From the NCBI GenBank assembly GCA_937128595.1, contig CAKZMO010000763.1, positions 1-34,611 on the forward strand: DNA of 34,611 nucleotides. Direction: 5' to 3'. Each line of letters begins with the position of its first letter. Positions within the stretch are counted from its first letter, which is position 1. The translations under genes and the position numbers were made by a program. This stretch comes from an uncultured cyanobacterium (GTDB lineage Bacteria; Cyanobacteriota; Cyanobacteriia; CAKZMO01). The notes beneath the pieces were generated by a model. The model was not told where the DNA came from. It did no database searches and was given only the letters and a program-made list of their open reading frames with translations. Shown piece by piece: positions 16,430 to 25,505 of this stretch.

Positions 16430-16470
16430 TAAGGCTATCGGTATCGCTTAACCTGACACCGATAGCCTTA
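16430..16470 (-). promoter_or_regulatory. Intercistronic hairpin between tuf and rpsJ
   Basis: TAAGGCTATCGGT (16430-16442) and ACCGATAGCCTTA (16458-16470) make a perfect 13-bp stem with a 15-base loop, starting about 25 bases after the tuf stop. No T tract follows on the minus strand. It is more likely an RNA-processing or stability element, or a partial attenuator that lowers rpsJ relative to tuf, than a full terminator. Confidence 0.55.
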
Positions 16471-16495
16471 TTAAGTCATTGAATTAGGATCGTGC

Positions 16496-17716
16496 CTACT
16501 TCAAGATTTTGGAGACGACTCCTGCACCTACCGTACGACCACCTTCACGAATGGCAAAACGCATGCCTTGCTCAATCGCAATGGGGTTGATAAGTTCAAC
16601 AGTCATTTTGATGCGATCGCCAGGCATCACCATTTCCACAGAACTACCATCGTCAGCTGTATATTGCTTAATGGTTCCGGTCACGTCAGTGGTTCGAATG
16701 TAGAACTGAGGGCGATATCCAGAGAAGAAAGGAGTGTGACGTCCACCCTCTTCTTTCTTGAGGATGTAAACCTCAGACTCAAACTGGGTATGAGGAGTGA
16801 TTGAGCCAGGCTTGGCAATAACCATACCACGCTCAATGTCTTCCTTCTTAAAACCGCGAAGAAGAATACCAGCATTGTCCCCAGCCATTCCCTCTTCGAG
16901 GCTCTTACGGAACATCTCGATACCCGTTACCGTAGTCTTACGAGTGTCACGGATGCCGATAACCTCAATTTCTTCACCAACTTTGACGCGTCCTCTTTCA
17001 ATCCGCCCAGTTGCAACAGTTCCACGTCCTGTAATAGAGAACACATCCTCAACAGCCATCAAGAAGGGCTTATCAACGTCCCGCTCAGGCGTAGGAATGT
17101 ATGCGTCTACATTCTCCATCAAGTCGTAGATCTTCTGAACCCAGGGATCATCGCTTTTGCCTGCGTCAATGGCTTCAACAGCCATCAATGCAGAACCTGC
17201 AACGATAGGAATGTCATCACCAGGAAAGTCATAACTGCTCAAAAGCTCACGAACTTCTAGTTCAACAAGCTCCAAAAGCTCTTCGTCATCTACCTGGTCT
17301 TGCTTGTTTAAGAACACCACCAAACTAGGCACATTCACCTGACGAGCAAGAAGAATGTGTTCACGGGTTTGGGGCATAGGGCCATCAGCAGCGGAGACTA
17401 CAAGAATTCCTCCATCCATCTGAGCTGCACCCGTGATCATGTTCTTCACATAGTCAGCGTGCCCTGGGCAGTCTACGTGAGCATAGTGACGGTTGTCAGT
17501 TTCGTACTCTACGTGAGCCGTGTTGATCGTGATACCACGAGCCTTTTCTTCAGGTGCAGCATCAATATCTTCGTACTTACTGGCCTTGTTAGTAGAGTCC
17601 TTTGCAGACAGCGCCATCGTAATAGCAGCTGTTAGCGTAGTCTTACCATGGTCGACATGACCGATGGTACCGATGTTAACGTGTGGCTTCTTTCTTTCGA
17701 ACTTTTCACGTGCCAT
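16496..17716 (-). CDS. tuf: Translation elongation factor Tu
   Basis: EF-Tu delivers aminoacyl-tRNA to the ribosome as a GTP complex. The 406-residue protein begins [20 protein letters not shown]. It has G1 GHVDHGKT (19-26), G3 DCPGH (82-86) and G4 NKQD (137-140), followed by the two beta-barrel domains ending in [15 protein letters not shown]. The NKQD form and the short insert after [14 protein letters not shown] are typical of cyanobacterial and plastid copies. The ATG has GAGGAAAGGGA upstream. It is 28 bases downstream of fusA and surely co-transcribed with it. Confidence 0.98.
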   Translation of the reverse strand: MAREKFERKKPHVNIGTIGHVDHGKTTLTAAITMALSAKDSTNKASKYEDIDAAPEEKARGITINTAHVEYETDNRHYAHVDCPGHADYVKNMITGAAQMDGGILVVSAADGPMPQTREHILLARQVNVPSLVVFLNKQDQVDDEELLELVELEVRELLSSYDFPGDDIPIVAGSALMAVEAIDAGKSDDPWVQKIYDLMENVDAYIPTPERDVDKPFLMAVEDVFSITGRGTVATGRIERGRVKVGEEIEVIGIRDTRKTTVTGIEMFRKSLEEGMAGDNAGILLRGFKKEDIERGMVIAKPGSITPHTQFESEVYILKKEEGGRHTPFFSGYRPQFYIRTTDVTGTIKQYTADDGSSVEMVMPGDRIKMTVELINPIAIEQGMRFAIREGGRTVGAGVVSKILK

Positions 17717-17744
17717 GAGTTACGTATCCCTTTCCTCTGAAATG

Positions 17745-19820
17745 TTATGCGTTCCCTTTAACTTTTGCGATGATTGTTTCAGCAACATTTTGAGGAACCT
17801 CATCATATTTGCTGAACTCCATCGAGAATATACCCCGACCTTGAGTCTTAGACCGAATGTCGGTTGCATATCCGAACATCTCCGCTAAGGGTACCTGTGC
17901 TGTCACCTTAGCGATCCCCCCATCGGAACCCATGCCCTCAATCTGCCCCCGACGAGAGTTTAAATCACCCATGACGTCTCCCAGAAAATCTTCTGGAACT
18001 TCGACCTCAACTTTCATCTTGGGCTCAAGAAGCACAGGTGATGCCTTCATGACGGCTTCTTTGATTGCCATGGAACCAGCAATCTTAAAAGCCATTTCTG
18101 AAGAGTCCACATCGTGATAAGACCCATCCACTAGAGTCGCCTTGAGATCGATCACCGGATACCCAGCCAATATACCAGACTCACAGGCTTCTTTCATGCC
18201 CTCTTCAGCAGGGCTGATATACTCTTTTGGGATTGTGCCTCCCACAATTTTTGAAACAAACTCAAAGCCACTTCCCGGCTCACTAGGCTCAAGCTTGATC
18301 ACAACATGACCATACTGCCCTTTGCCTCCGCTCTGACGGATAAACTTACCCTCAGCACTAACCGATTTCCGGACGGTTTCCCGATACGCGACCTGGGGAG
18401 CTCCAATATTCGCCTCAACCTTAAACTCTCTTAGCATCCGATCGACGAGAATTTCAAGGTGTAACTCTCCCATACCCGCAATAACTGTCTGATTTGTTTC
18501 AGGATCAGTGTTTACCCGAAATGTTGGGTCTTCTTCAGACAAAGATTGAAGAGCTTTTGAGAGCTTCTCCATATCTTGCTTGGTTTTGGGCTCAACTGCA
18601 ACCGAGATAACAGGTTCTGGAATGTAGAGAGACTCCAAGATGACCGGAGACGTACCATCACAAAGCGTGTCACCAGTGAAGGTATTTTTCAATCCAAGCA
18701 CTGCGCCTAAGTCTCCAGCACGCAGCTCATCGACTTCGCTTCTATCGTCAGCCTTGAGAATAATCAAGCGAGAGATGCGCTCTTTCTGTTCTTTTGTCGA
18801 ATTGAGAATGTAGCTTCCCTTTGAAAGCACACCTGAATACACTCGAATGAATGTTAACCGACCATATGGGTCAGACATAATCTTGAATGCAAGTGCTGAG
18901 AAGGGCGCTTCGTCGGAGGAATGACGAACCACTTCGCTGCCATCAGGCGACAGCCCCTGAATAGGGGGAACATCAATCGGAGCGGGCATGTAATCAACTA
19001 CAGCATCTAAAAGCAGCTGAACACCCTTGTTTTTGAAGGCGGAACCACACAGTAGCGGAACCATCTTTCCGGTGTTGGTTGCCTTGCGAATACCAGCAAC
19101 GATCTCCTCTACAGATAATTCTTCACCTTCGAGATACTTCAGCATCAACTCATCATCAGCCTCAGAAACCGATTCAATCAACTTTGTTCGATACTCTTGA
19201 GCTAGTTCAGAAACATCCTCAGGGATCTCGACATCGTCCATATCCATGCCGAGGTCGTCGTTGTAGATGCGTGCACGCATGTTGACCAAGTCAACAACTC
19301 CCCTAAAGCGATCCTCGCTTCCGATGGGCAACTGAATGGGAACTGCATTCGCTCGCAGGCGATCGCGCAGTTGGTCGTAAACTTTGTAGAAGTTTGCTCC
19401 AGTGCGATCCATCTTATTAACGAACGCAATGCGAGGTACGTGATAGCGGTCAGCTTGCCGCCATACTGTTTCAGATTGAGGCTGAACCCCGCCGACGGAA
19501 CAGAAAACCGCAATTACCCCATCCAGCACTCGCATAGAGCGCTCAACCTCGATTGTGAAATCGACATGTCCTGGGGTATCGATGATATTGATCCGATGAT
19601 CTCTCCAGTTGGTGCTGATAGCTGCTGCGGTGATGGTAATACCACGTTCACGCTCTTGTGCCATCCAGTCTGTGACAGCAGTTCCCTCGTGAACCTCACC
19701 GATTTTGTGAACCACACCAGAATAAAACAGGATTCTTTCTGTGGTCGTCGTCTTCCCCGCATCTATGTGCGCGGCGATTCCAATATTGCGTACCCGTGTG
19801 AGCGGGATGTTACGCGCCAC
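17745..19820 (-). CDS. fusA: Translation elongation factor G
   Basis: EF-G drives ribosomal translocation and, with RRF, ribosome recycling. The 691-residue protein has AHIDAGKT (17-24), DTPGHVDF and NKMD in the G domain, then domains II-V (for example [15 protein letters not shown] and RRGQIEGM), a complete length for the family. The ATG at 19820 is preceded by a strong AAAGGAGGTAA ribosome site. Its place between rpsG and tuf is canonical and marks this as the main EF-G; many cyanobacteria carry paralogues elsewhere. Confidence 0.98.
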   Translation of the reverse strand: MARNIPLTRVRNIGIAAHIDAGKTTTTERILFYSGVVHKIGEVHEGTAVTDWMAQERERGITITAAAISTNWRDHRINIIDTPGHVDFTIEVERSMRVLDGVIAVFCSVGGVQPQSETVWRQADRYHVPRIAFVNKMDRTGANFYKVYDQLRDRLRANAVPIQLPIGSEDRFRGVVDLVNMRARIYNDDLGMDMDDVEIPEDVSELAQEYRTKLIESVSEADDELMLKYLEGEELSVEEIVAGIRKATNTGKMVPLLCGSAFKNKGVQLLLDAVVDYMPAPIDVPPIQGLSPDGSEVVRHSSDEAPFSALAFKIMSDPYGRLTFIRVYSGVLSKGSYILNSTKEQKERISRLIILKADDRSEVDELRAGDLGAVLGLKNTFTGDTLCDGTSPVILESLYIPEPVISVAVEPKTKQDMEKLSKALQSLSEEDPTFRVNTDPETNQTVIAGMGELHLEILVDRMLREFKVEANIGAPQVAYRETVRKSVSAEGKFIRQSGGKGQYGHVVIKLEPSEPGSGFEFVSKIVGGTIPKEYISPAEEGMKEACESGILAGYPVIDLKATLVDGSYHDVDSSEMAFKIAGSMAIKEAVMKASPVLLEPKMKVEVEVPEDFLGDVMGDLNSRRGQIEGMGSDGGIAKVTAQVPLAEMFGYATDIRSKTQGRGIFSMEFSKYDEVPQNVAETIIAKVKGNA

Positions 19821-19937
19821 ATTTACCTCCTTTGCCTCTACCGTTGCCCTAACGACACTTTTTAGACTTATTATCTGTGTTCGTCAGACCACCGCTCCTT
19901 GGGGAATGAGTTTCCGAACCATTAAAAAACAGACTTC

Positions 19938-20408
19938 TTAGTATCGATAGTGGGCAAATGCTTTGTTCGCTTCAGCCATTCGATGGGTTTCTTCTCGTCT
20001 GCGTATTGCACTACCCGTTTCGTTCGCAGCATCCATCAATTCATTAGCCAGCTTCATAGACATCGTTCGTCCTGAACGCTGACGAGAGAATTGGATAAGC
20101 CAACGCAATGCTAAGGCAATACCTCGGTCAGAGCGAACTTCCATCGGCACTTGATAAGTAGCACCACCGACTCGTCGGGCTTTAACTTCGACCAAAGGAG
20201 TTGCGTTTCGGACTGCCTGCTCGAACGTTTCTAGGGGATCAGAACCAGTACGCTCTTGAATAATTTTGAACGCATCATAGATAATGCGATAGGCAACTGA
20301 TTTCTTACCACTTTTCATGATACGACTTACCATCATGTTTACAAGACGACTGTTGTAAACAGGATCGGGGTTGATGCGACGCTTTTGGGCTGCTGTACGA
20401 CGAGACAT
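19938..20408 (-). CDS. rpsG: 30S ribosomal protein S7
   Basis: This is a 156-residue S7, a primary 16S rRNA-binding protein that organises the 30S head. It is recognised by [20 protein letters not shown], the [21 protein letters not shown] helix, [16 protein letters not shown], and the C-terminal [15 protein letters not shown]. It follows rpsL after an unusually roomy 274-base gap and precedes fusA by 117 bases. In E. coli S7 represses translation of its own operon; no such site was identified here. Confidence 0.97.
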   Translation of the reverse strand: MSRRTAAQKRRINPDPVYNSRLVNMMVSRIMKSGKKSVAYRIIYDAFKIIQERTGSDPLETFEQAVRNATPLVEVKARRVGGATYQVPMEVRSDRGIALALRWLIQFSRQRSGRTMSMKLANELMDAANETGSAIRRREETHRMAEANKAFAHYRY

Positions 20409-20682
20409 GACTTATCAGAGTAGGTTAAGAGTGTATGTACGTGCGAGATAATTCTAAATTGGAATCGGCTGAAAATTTTTGAAGCGAGACATCTTATGAG
20501 ATAAACCCCGTTCTAAAACGTGATGTAAAGACTTTACGCGTTTCGTTCAGCCGACTTAGAACAGCTTCGATAAAGATTCAGCCTTTGACTAACAGGCAAA
20601 CCTTAATAGCCCAAGGACAGTAGCTGACGCTACGTGACTCAGAATATAAGCGTTGTTGGACGGCAGAGCAGAAACCATCATC

Positions 20683-21057
20683 CTAGGTTTTAGGACGCTT
20701 AGCTCCGTACTTCGAACGTCCTTGTCGCCGATCCTTCACACCTGCCGTGTCTAGCGTTCCACGGATAATATGATACCGAACCCCAGGCAAATCTTTTACC
20801 CGTCCACCTCGAATCATAACAACGGAATGTTCTTGCAAATTGTGACCGATTCCTGGAATGTAAGCAGTCACCTCGAAACCAGACGTCAGGCGAACACGAG
20901 CCACTTTCCTTAAAGCCGAATTTGGCTTCTTGGGCGTGGTTGTGTAGACCCTAGTGCATACTCCTCGGCGCTGAGGGCAGCCTTTTAGGGCGGGAGATTT
21001 TGTCTTTTGAGTGACTTTACTGCGCTCATCGCGGATGAGCTGCTGGATAGTTGGCAT
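20683..21057 (-). CDS. rpsL: 30S ribosomal protein S12
   Basis: This is a 124-residue S12, which lines the decoding centre. Signature stretches are [57 protein letters not shown] and the basic tail KYGAKRPKT. The lysines whose changes give streptomycin resistance in E. coli (in PKKPNS and GGRVKDLPG) are wild type. It is the first gene of the str operon, with a likely promoter about 100 bases upstream, just after the IscA-like gene. Confidence 0.97.
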   Translation of the reverse strand: MPTIQQLIRDERSKVTQKTKSPALKGCPQRRGVCTRVYTTTPKKPNSALRKVARVRLTSGFEVTAYIPGIGHNLQEHSVVMIRGGRVKDLPGVRYHIIRGTLDTAGVKDRRQGRSKYGAKRPKT

Positions 21058-21151
21058 AGAAGCTGACTCTTTGAGTTATTTTCCTTTGGTTGATCCCTGC
21101 GCTTTAACTGGCATTCCGTTCAGGGCGTCAGAAAAATTTCAACAGTCTATG

Positions 21152-21181
21152 AAATTAGCATTCTTAGCTGTTACCTGTCAA
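21152..21181 (-). promoter_or_regulatory. Likely str-operon promoter
   Basis: On the minus strand a perfect -35 hexamer TTGACA (21181-21176) is followed after 18 bases by TAATTT (21157-21152). This lies about 95 bases before the rpsL start and begins 17 bases after the stop of the IscA-like gene. The -10 box is imperfect, but the position suits the head of the str cluster. Confidence 0.5.
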
Positions 21182-21197
21182 TTCCTGACCTAATCTA

Positions 21198-21563
21198 TCA
21201 TACCGCTTTTGCCCCTAAAGGGGTCTCTGCCTCAACTGGCAGCACAGAGAAAGAGTTACTGCAGCTACAGGTTTGTGTCACGTTCGGATTTTGAAATCGA
21301 AATCCCCCGCCCATCAGGTCTTCAGAGTAATCAATGATGAGACCTTGCAAATAGCCTTGCTTCCCAGGCTCAATGAGAATGCATAAGTCATCGTCTCTAC
21401 ACATCTGATCACTAGTTTGGATTTCTTCTGTAAGAGACAATTGATAGTACAGTCCCAAGCATCCTCCAGACCCAATATTCATTCGAATTTTTGGATCTCG
21501 GATAGATTGGCGATCGCCCATTCGCCGAATTTCCCGTCGGGCTGCAGGAGTAAAGTGAATCAT
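21198..21563 (-). CDS. IscA/SufA/HesB-like iron-sulfur assembly protein
   Basis: This is a 121-residue A-type carrier-like protein thought to pass Fe-S clusters or iron to apoproteins. The three conserved cysteines are Cys35 (GSGGCLG), Cys99 and Cys101 (TCSCSNSFSV). The segment IIDYSEDLMGGGFRFQNPN matches the family's (V/I)DxxSxxxLxGxxxxF...NPN pattern. The C-terminal motif is CSC where most relatives have CGC, a mild variation. Residues 43-65 form a longer, more acidic loop than in typical IscA. It is upstream of the str operon on the same strand but probably separately transcribed. Which of several cyanobacterial paralogues this is cannot be told, so no symbol is given. Confidence 0.85.
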   Translation of the reverse strand: MIHFTPAARREIRRMGDRQSIRDPKIRMNIGSGGCLGLYYQLSLTEEIQTSDQMCRDDDLCILIEPGKQGYLQGLIIDYSEDLMGGGFRFQNPNVTQTCSCSNSFSVLPVEAETPLGAKAV

Positions 21564-21623
21564 GAGAGTCGCTTGTCTAGAACTGTGTCGAGGTGCAGTC
21601 TCATCGCACCATAGTGTGACTAT

Positions 21624-21665
21624 TAAAGCAAAACCGGGTTCACTCTGTTCGAGTTAACCCGATTT
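21624..21665 (-). terminator. Terminator after the cupin gene
   Basis: On the minus strand AAATCGGGTT pairs with AACCCGGTTT (plus-strand 21656-21665 with 21631-21640; one G-U pair). An inner ACTC/GAGT extension is present and TGCTTTAATA follows. It is 72 bases downstream of the cupin stop and upstream of the IscA-like gene, so it separates the two. Confidence 0.55.
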
Positions 21666-21736
21666 AAACTGAATTCGAAGGTGTTTATGGTTGAAGAAAT
21701 CAGCGAATGCAACGCATCGACATCTAAGACCTTAGT

Positions 21737-22189
21737 CTACTTCGCGCGGGCGTAGTCGTCTTGAAAACGAACAATGTCATCTTCGCCAAGATATTCCCCG
21801 TTTTGAACTTCAATCAAAATCAGGGGAAGGACTCCAGGGTTCTCTAGTCGATGGCTGGAGCAAGGAGGCACATACGTGGACTGGTTGCTGCTAAGGAGAG
21901 TGTCTTTTTCGTTGCAGGTGACTCTAGCTGTTCCAGATACGACAATCCAGTGCTCACTGCGATGATGGTGCATTTGAAGACTGAGTCGATGTCCAGGCTT
22001 TACCTCAATACGCTTGATTTTGTATCCGCGTCCTTCTTCTAGAACCGTGAATGAACCCCAAGGACGAAGTTCTGTTGCGGCAACGCTCTGTTCGACTGAT
22101 GCAACACCTTTCAGCGCTTCTGAAATAGATGAACTGGAATGGTTGTCAGAATTAATTGTAGTTGCTTCTTTGGACTGAACCACGATCAC
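21737..22189 (-). CDS. Stand-alone type II mannose-6-phosphate isomerase-like cupin
   Basis: This is a 150-residue protein. After a polar 40-residue N-terminus comes one cupin domain: ELRPWGSFTVLEEGRGYKIK, RLSLQMHHHRSEHWIVVSG with the metal-binding histidines, TYVPPCSSHRLENPG, and LILIEVQNGEYLGEDDIVR. This is the isomerase part of bifunctional GDP-mannose pyrophosphorylase/phosphomannose isomerase (ManC/AlgA) without the nucleotidyltransferase domain. It presumably interconverts mannose-6-P and fructose-6-P for GDP-mannose and polysaccharide synthesis. The frame opens with GTG at 22189, but a second GTG two codons on (22183) is better spaced (about eight bases) from AGGAG. Either start gives the same domain. 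It has its own terminator. Confidence 0.88.
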   Translation of the reverse strand: MIVVQSKEATTINSDNHSSSSISEALKGVASVEQSVAATELRPWGSFTVLEEGRGYKIKRIEVKPGHRLSLQMHHHRSEHWIVVSGTARVTCNEKDTLLSSNQSTYVPPCSSHRLENPGVLPLILIEVQNGEYLGEDDIVRFQDDYARAK

Positions 22190-22701
22190 TTCTCCTGGTC
22201 AATTGTCAATTTAGGATCTAAGTCAAGACGGTCAAAACTCTAGGCTAAGAAAAAACTGATGCAGTCAAACGGTATCGAATGAGTGAGACTAGCTTGCCCA
22301 AAGTCGAGATTACTATTAGCTTTCCCGGAAAATAAGGACAGGTAGCATGTCGGCTACATGCATTCGTCAACTGGTACAGAAATTGATAGGCCACACTTTC
22401 TTAAACACTGTGAGGACTAAAAGTGACTGAAAAGCTCGAGCCTTGAGTCTCTCTATTCCTCGTTTCGTGGACAGGCAACAAAGCTCACTTTGAACGCCAC
22501 CACAGCTTTTGACGAATTATCTAATTTGAAAATAATTCTATTTTGTGCTTCCACTATTGGCCACTCTATCAATTGAGGAGAAAAGCCGTCATCCCACCTC
22601 GACTGAACTTCACACGAATTTCGTAATTTAGAGACGGTTTCACTAGGGTATTAATGTTTTGCACTGGGCTATCCGAACGGCGATCGCCCCGGTTACAGAC
22701 A
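22190..22701. other. Intergenic region with no recognised feature
   Basis: There are 512 bases between the NAGPA-domain gene, which ends at 22702, and the cupin gene, which starts at 22189. No open frame looks coding. Only short weak hairpins were seen, such as GCATGT/ACATGC near 22345. It should hold the cupin promoter, which I could not locate with confidence. Confidence 0.5.
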
Positions 22702-24714
22702 TCAGGGAGCGATAAAGAGGCCAATTCCGTTGTGAACACGAGCGACGCTACTGGCAGGGCGATTAATCATTTGTCCACCCAAAATTAGAGATGCTGAATT
22801 CCCTCCGTCTAGGTTAAGGGCATCGGTAGCACCCATTTGATGCAGGATATGGGCCAACTCAGAAAGGGTAGGGCCAGAACCATTGACTCGTCGAGTAATC
22901 GTCAGCATCACGATATGGCCTGACTGCATTTTGGCGATCGCACTACGGGCAGCGCCCTGACGGGCAAATGCTGATGAAAACCCTTCACCCTCTGCATTCA
23001 AAACGATCTGGCGGTTCTGAATCAGCAGAGGGCCCGCTCCTACGATATGGCTGTATTGGTCGAAGATCGGAGGGACAGAGACAGAGTCTGGCTGTAGCTC
23101 TGACCCAATAGGCATTGCATCTGCCGCTGTTCGGTAAGATCGGGCTGCCAAAACATAGCCATCTCGTGGAATAGCAACCGACGAAGAACCTGCAGATTCG
23201 ATTAGCTGCTTAGAAACGATCCGGTTATTTTGAACGGTTATCAAATTTTCATAATCCGTCAGTGGAGTGTAGCTTGCACCCCAGCTCGGCGTGTAGCGAG
23301 ACAGTCCTGCTTGCACATAACCACTGTTGAGATGGAGGCTAGGAAAAGACTGGCCGCTATCTAATTGAAGGGTTTCACGAAGTGCAAGACGCCCAACACT
23401 CAGATCGGTTAGCTGATTCCAGGCGATCGCCCCTCGATTGAGAATGGGACCCGAAATCCACTCTCGATCTCGACGAATGGCTCCCAGCGGGAGTTGATTG
23501 TTGCGATTGAAAAAACCTGCATTGATGGCTGCAGTAGCCTGCCAGCGCTGGGCTGTAGAAGACAACGAAGCAATTCCTGGCATGGCCGATGGATTTGTCC
23601 AGATTGGCTTGACACTTACATTGGGCTGGCGGGGATCAATCTCCAGAAATACCACCGGAAACTGGTCAGAGCCCAAATTCATCACCCCCTGCCGCCACCA
23701 CACCCCAGGCTGCCACTGAATCGTTTTTGCTTCCATGAAGCCTGGATTGATGTCCACGATCAAGCGCGGAGGCGAAGGAACCGTCCATACCCGCGCCTGA
23801 TAGCGGTTAGAGAACCGTAAATCGAGCCGAGTCTGCGCCCCCTGCGGAGTTAGGGAGATTGAAGAAAGTGTATTGGTGAGATCAGGCTCTGGCACTGGCA
23901 AAGCGCTGGCGACACGAGCGTCTAGCGTGATAGAGACGCTGCCTGAATTTAAGTCCGTTTGAAACGGTGTAGGTTGATCTAAGTCGATGACGAGGCGATC
24001 GCCCCATGATTGGTTGCCGTGACGGAGACTCACAACTTGGCTAGGAGGAGTAGCGATCGCCAGTATGTCGCCCTGGGAACGGACTCGCCAATTGAGGGTT
24101 TGAGCCAGCGGTTCCAGATTGAGAGCGCGCCCCGTTCCGTCAAAATCTGTATCGAGTTGCAGTGGCGACACAGTCTCATCTGAAAACCACTGAATCGGTT
24201 GGGATGAGGGATCCTCGGTACTCAGTAGATCGAGGCCAACGCTCTGCATCAGCGTCGATTCTGCTAAGTGAATGCGATTGCCCTGCTTTGTCCAGCGCCC
24301 ACTAACAGCGCGGCCATTGATCTGAATACGAGTTCCCTGCTGAGGCGTATTTTGCGTGAGCAAACGACGAATCGGGTTGAGTCCTGATGGAACGGTGGAC
24401 GAAACCACAGGCGTATCTGGCGAGACACTCCCTGCGAAAGCTGATGATGCGTTCGGGTTCGGCGCGTTTGGATTCGAGTTCGAAGTTGCTGATGAGTCCG
24501 GCGCGACTTGGGATGACTTTGCTGGAACTTGCTGATGTCCCTGCAACATATCCACAATCAATAAGGCTGCAAACAACAGTAGCCAAAGTCGAGCAGTTTT
24601 GGGCGATCGCCCAAAACTTGATACGCGATGGCGATCGCCCGACCGGGATCTCCCCGGTTTCAAAGATTTAGGAGTTTCTGGGGTCATACTCGTGCTATTG
24701 CTTTGGGTAGCCAC
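22702..24714 (-). CDS. Phosphodiester glycosidase (NAGPA) domain protein, membrane-anchored
   Basis: This is a protein of up to 670 residues. A single membrane helix (about 42-58, RLWLLLFAALLIVDML) after a basic N-terminus suggests an uncleaved anchor with the rest in the periplasm. A Pro/Ser/Asn-rich linker follows, then two beta-rich segments (about 115-220 resembling a copper-amine-oxidase N-like domain; about 225-325 resembling AMIN). The C-terminal NAGPA (DUF2233) domain has INAGFFNRNNQLPLGAI, VGAGPLLIQ, ARSAIAK and ATDALNLDGGNSASL. That domain cleaves sugar phosphodiesters in animal uncovering enzyme and acts on cell-wall glycans in bacteria; the substrate here is unknown. The frame opens with GTG at 24714; an ATG at 24687 is an equally good start, and neither has a clear ribosome site. 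Confidence 0.85.
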   Translation of the reverse strand: MATQSNSTSMTPETPKSLKPGRSRSGDRHRVSSFGRSPKTARLWLLLFAALLIVDMLQGHQQVPAKSSQVAPDSSATSNSNPNAPNPNASSAFAGSVSPDTPVVSSTVPSGLNPIRRLLTQNTPQQGTRIQINGRAVSGRWTKQGNRIHLAESTLMQSVGLDLLSTEDPSSQPIQWFSDETVSPLQLDTDFDGTGRALNLEPLAQTLNWRVRSQGDILAIATPPSQVVSLRHGNQSWGDRLVIDLDQPTPFQTDLNSGSVSITLDARVASALPVPEPDLTNTLSSISLTPQGAQTRLDLRFSNRYQARVWTVPSPPRLIVDINPGFMEAKTIQWQPGVWWRQGVMNLGSDQFPVVFLEIDPRQPNVSVKPIWTNPSAMPGIASLSSTAQRWQATAAINAGFFNRNNQLPLGAIRRDREWISGPILNRGAIAWNQLTDLSVGRLALRETLQLDSGQSFPSLHLNSGYVQAGLSRYTPSWGASYTPLTDYENLITVQNNRIVSKQLIESAGSSSVAIPRDGYVLAARSYRTAADAMPIGSELQPDSVSVPPIFDQYSHIVGAGPLLIQNRQIVLNAEGEGFSSAFARQGAARSAIAKMQSGHIVMLTITRRVNGSGPTLSELAHILHQMGATDALNLDGGNSASLILGGQMINRPASSVARVHNGIGLFIAP

Positions 24715-25505
24715 TCTAGAGAAGTTGACAATAAAGTCATCGGCACTGCTGCAAAGGGCATTTGTTCTGGACTTTCGAGCGAAGGGATAAAGTCAAACCG
24801 TGATGCAGTGACTGGTTTATCAGCATCAGTCCCCTTTATCTTGAGAAAAGAAAGCTATAGGATAAGAATTACTTATTCAAAGAATTCGATTCAGAGCAAC
24901 ACGTCGATGAGGCTCAAGAGGTTCTCGGCTCAATTCGAGGGCATACACCAGAGAGTCGAAGCTATCTCTATAATACATTTGCGCTAAATACTTCTGCAGA
25001 TTGAAGCAATAGAAGCTATTGAAAATCTGGGTTTGAGCTAGATCAAGTCGATGTCGGTTAATCCGGCTATGGCATGGATTCAATCAAAACTTGTGGAAGG
25101 GAGAATATTTTCAGCACCTTATTCACAATGCTTTGAGTCCAAATGCATACCGCCACAATTGAAAAAAACTTTGGGCGTAGCGGCTAATCCGGATCAAGTG
25201 TCATCGTCTTGGTCAAATCTCGTTCTTTGTTAAGGAACGTTTCCTTTACGAGTCAGGCCAAATAAAAAGACGTATTCACAATCAGTTAGTTTCGTCTATA
25301 TTCAAAAGTAATCATGGCGAACGATTTCGTCATCAAACTTGCAACAAACTGAGAAGTATTAGACAAGCATTGAGCATATTGGGCGTGCGATGCGACACAA
25401 CGTTGCAGATCTCTTCAGCCTTTCTGTTGTCCATCAGCAGCTCAATTAGCATTTCTCTCTGAGAATTATTTTTTTAAGGTTCAAATTTATTTTCAAGGTG
25501 TGTGA
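24715..25505. other. Long intergenic region upstream of glsF
   Basis: These 791 bases lie between divergent genes. A minus-strand frame (25083-24877, TTG start) encodes a protein-like stretch (YYRDSFDSLVYALELSREPL) but lacks a ribosome site and I do not recognise it; it may be a decayed gene. The part next to glsF is AT-rich and should hold its promoter and a long leader. I looked for an NtcA site (GTA-N8-TAC) by eye and did not find one. Confidence 0.4.

Noticed and set aside
24877-25083. 68-codon minus-strand frame with a protein-like C-terminal half
   Set aside because: TTG start, no ribosome site and no recognised family; possibly a decayed gene, but not supportable as a CDS.
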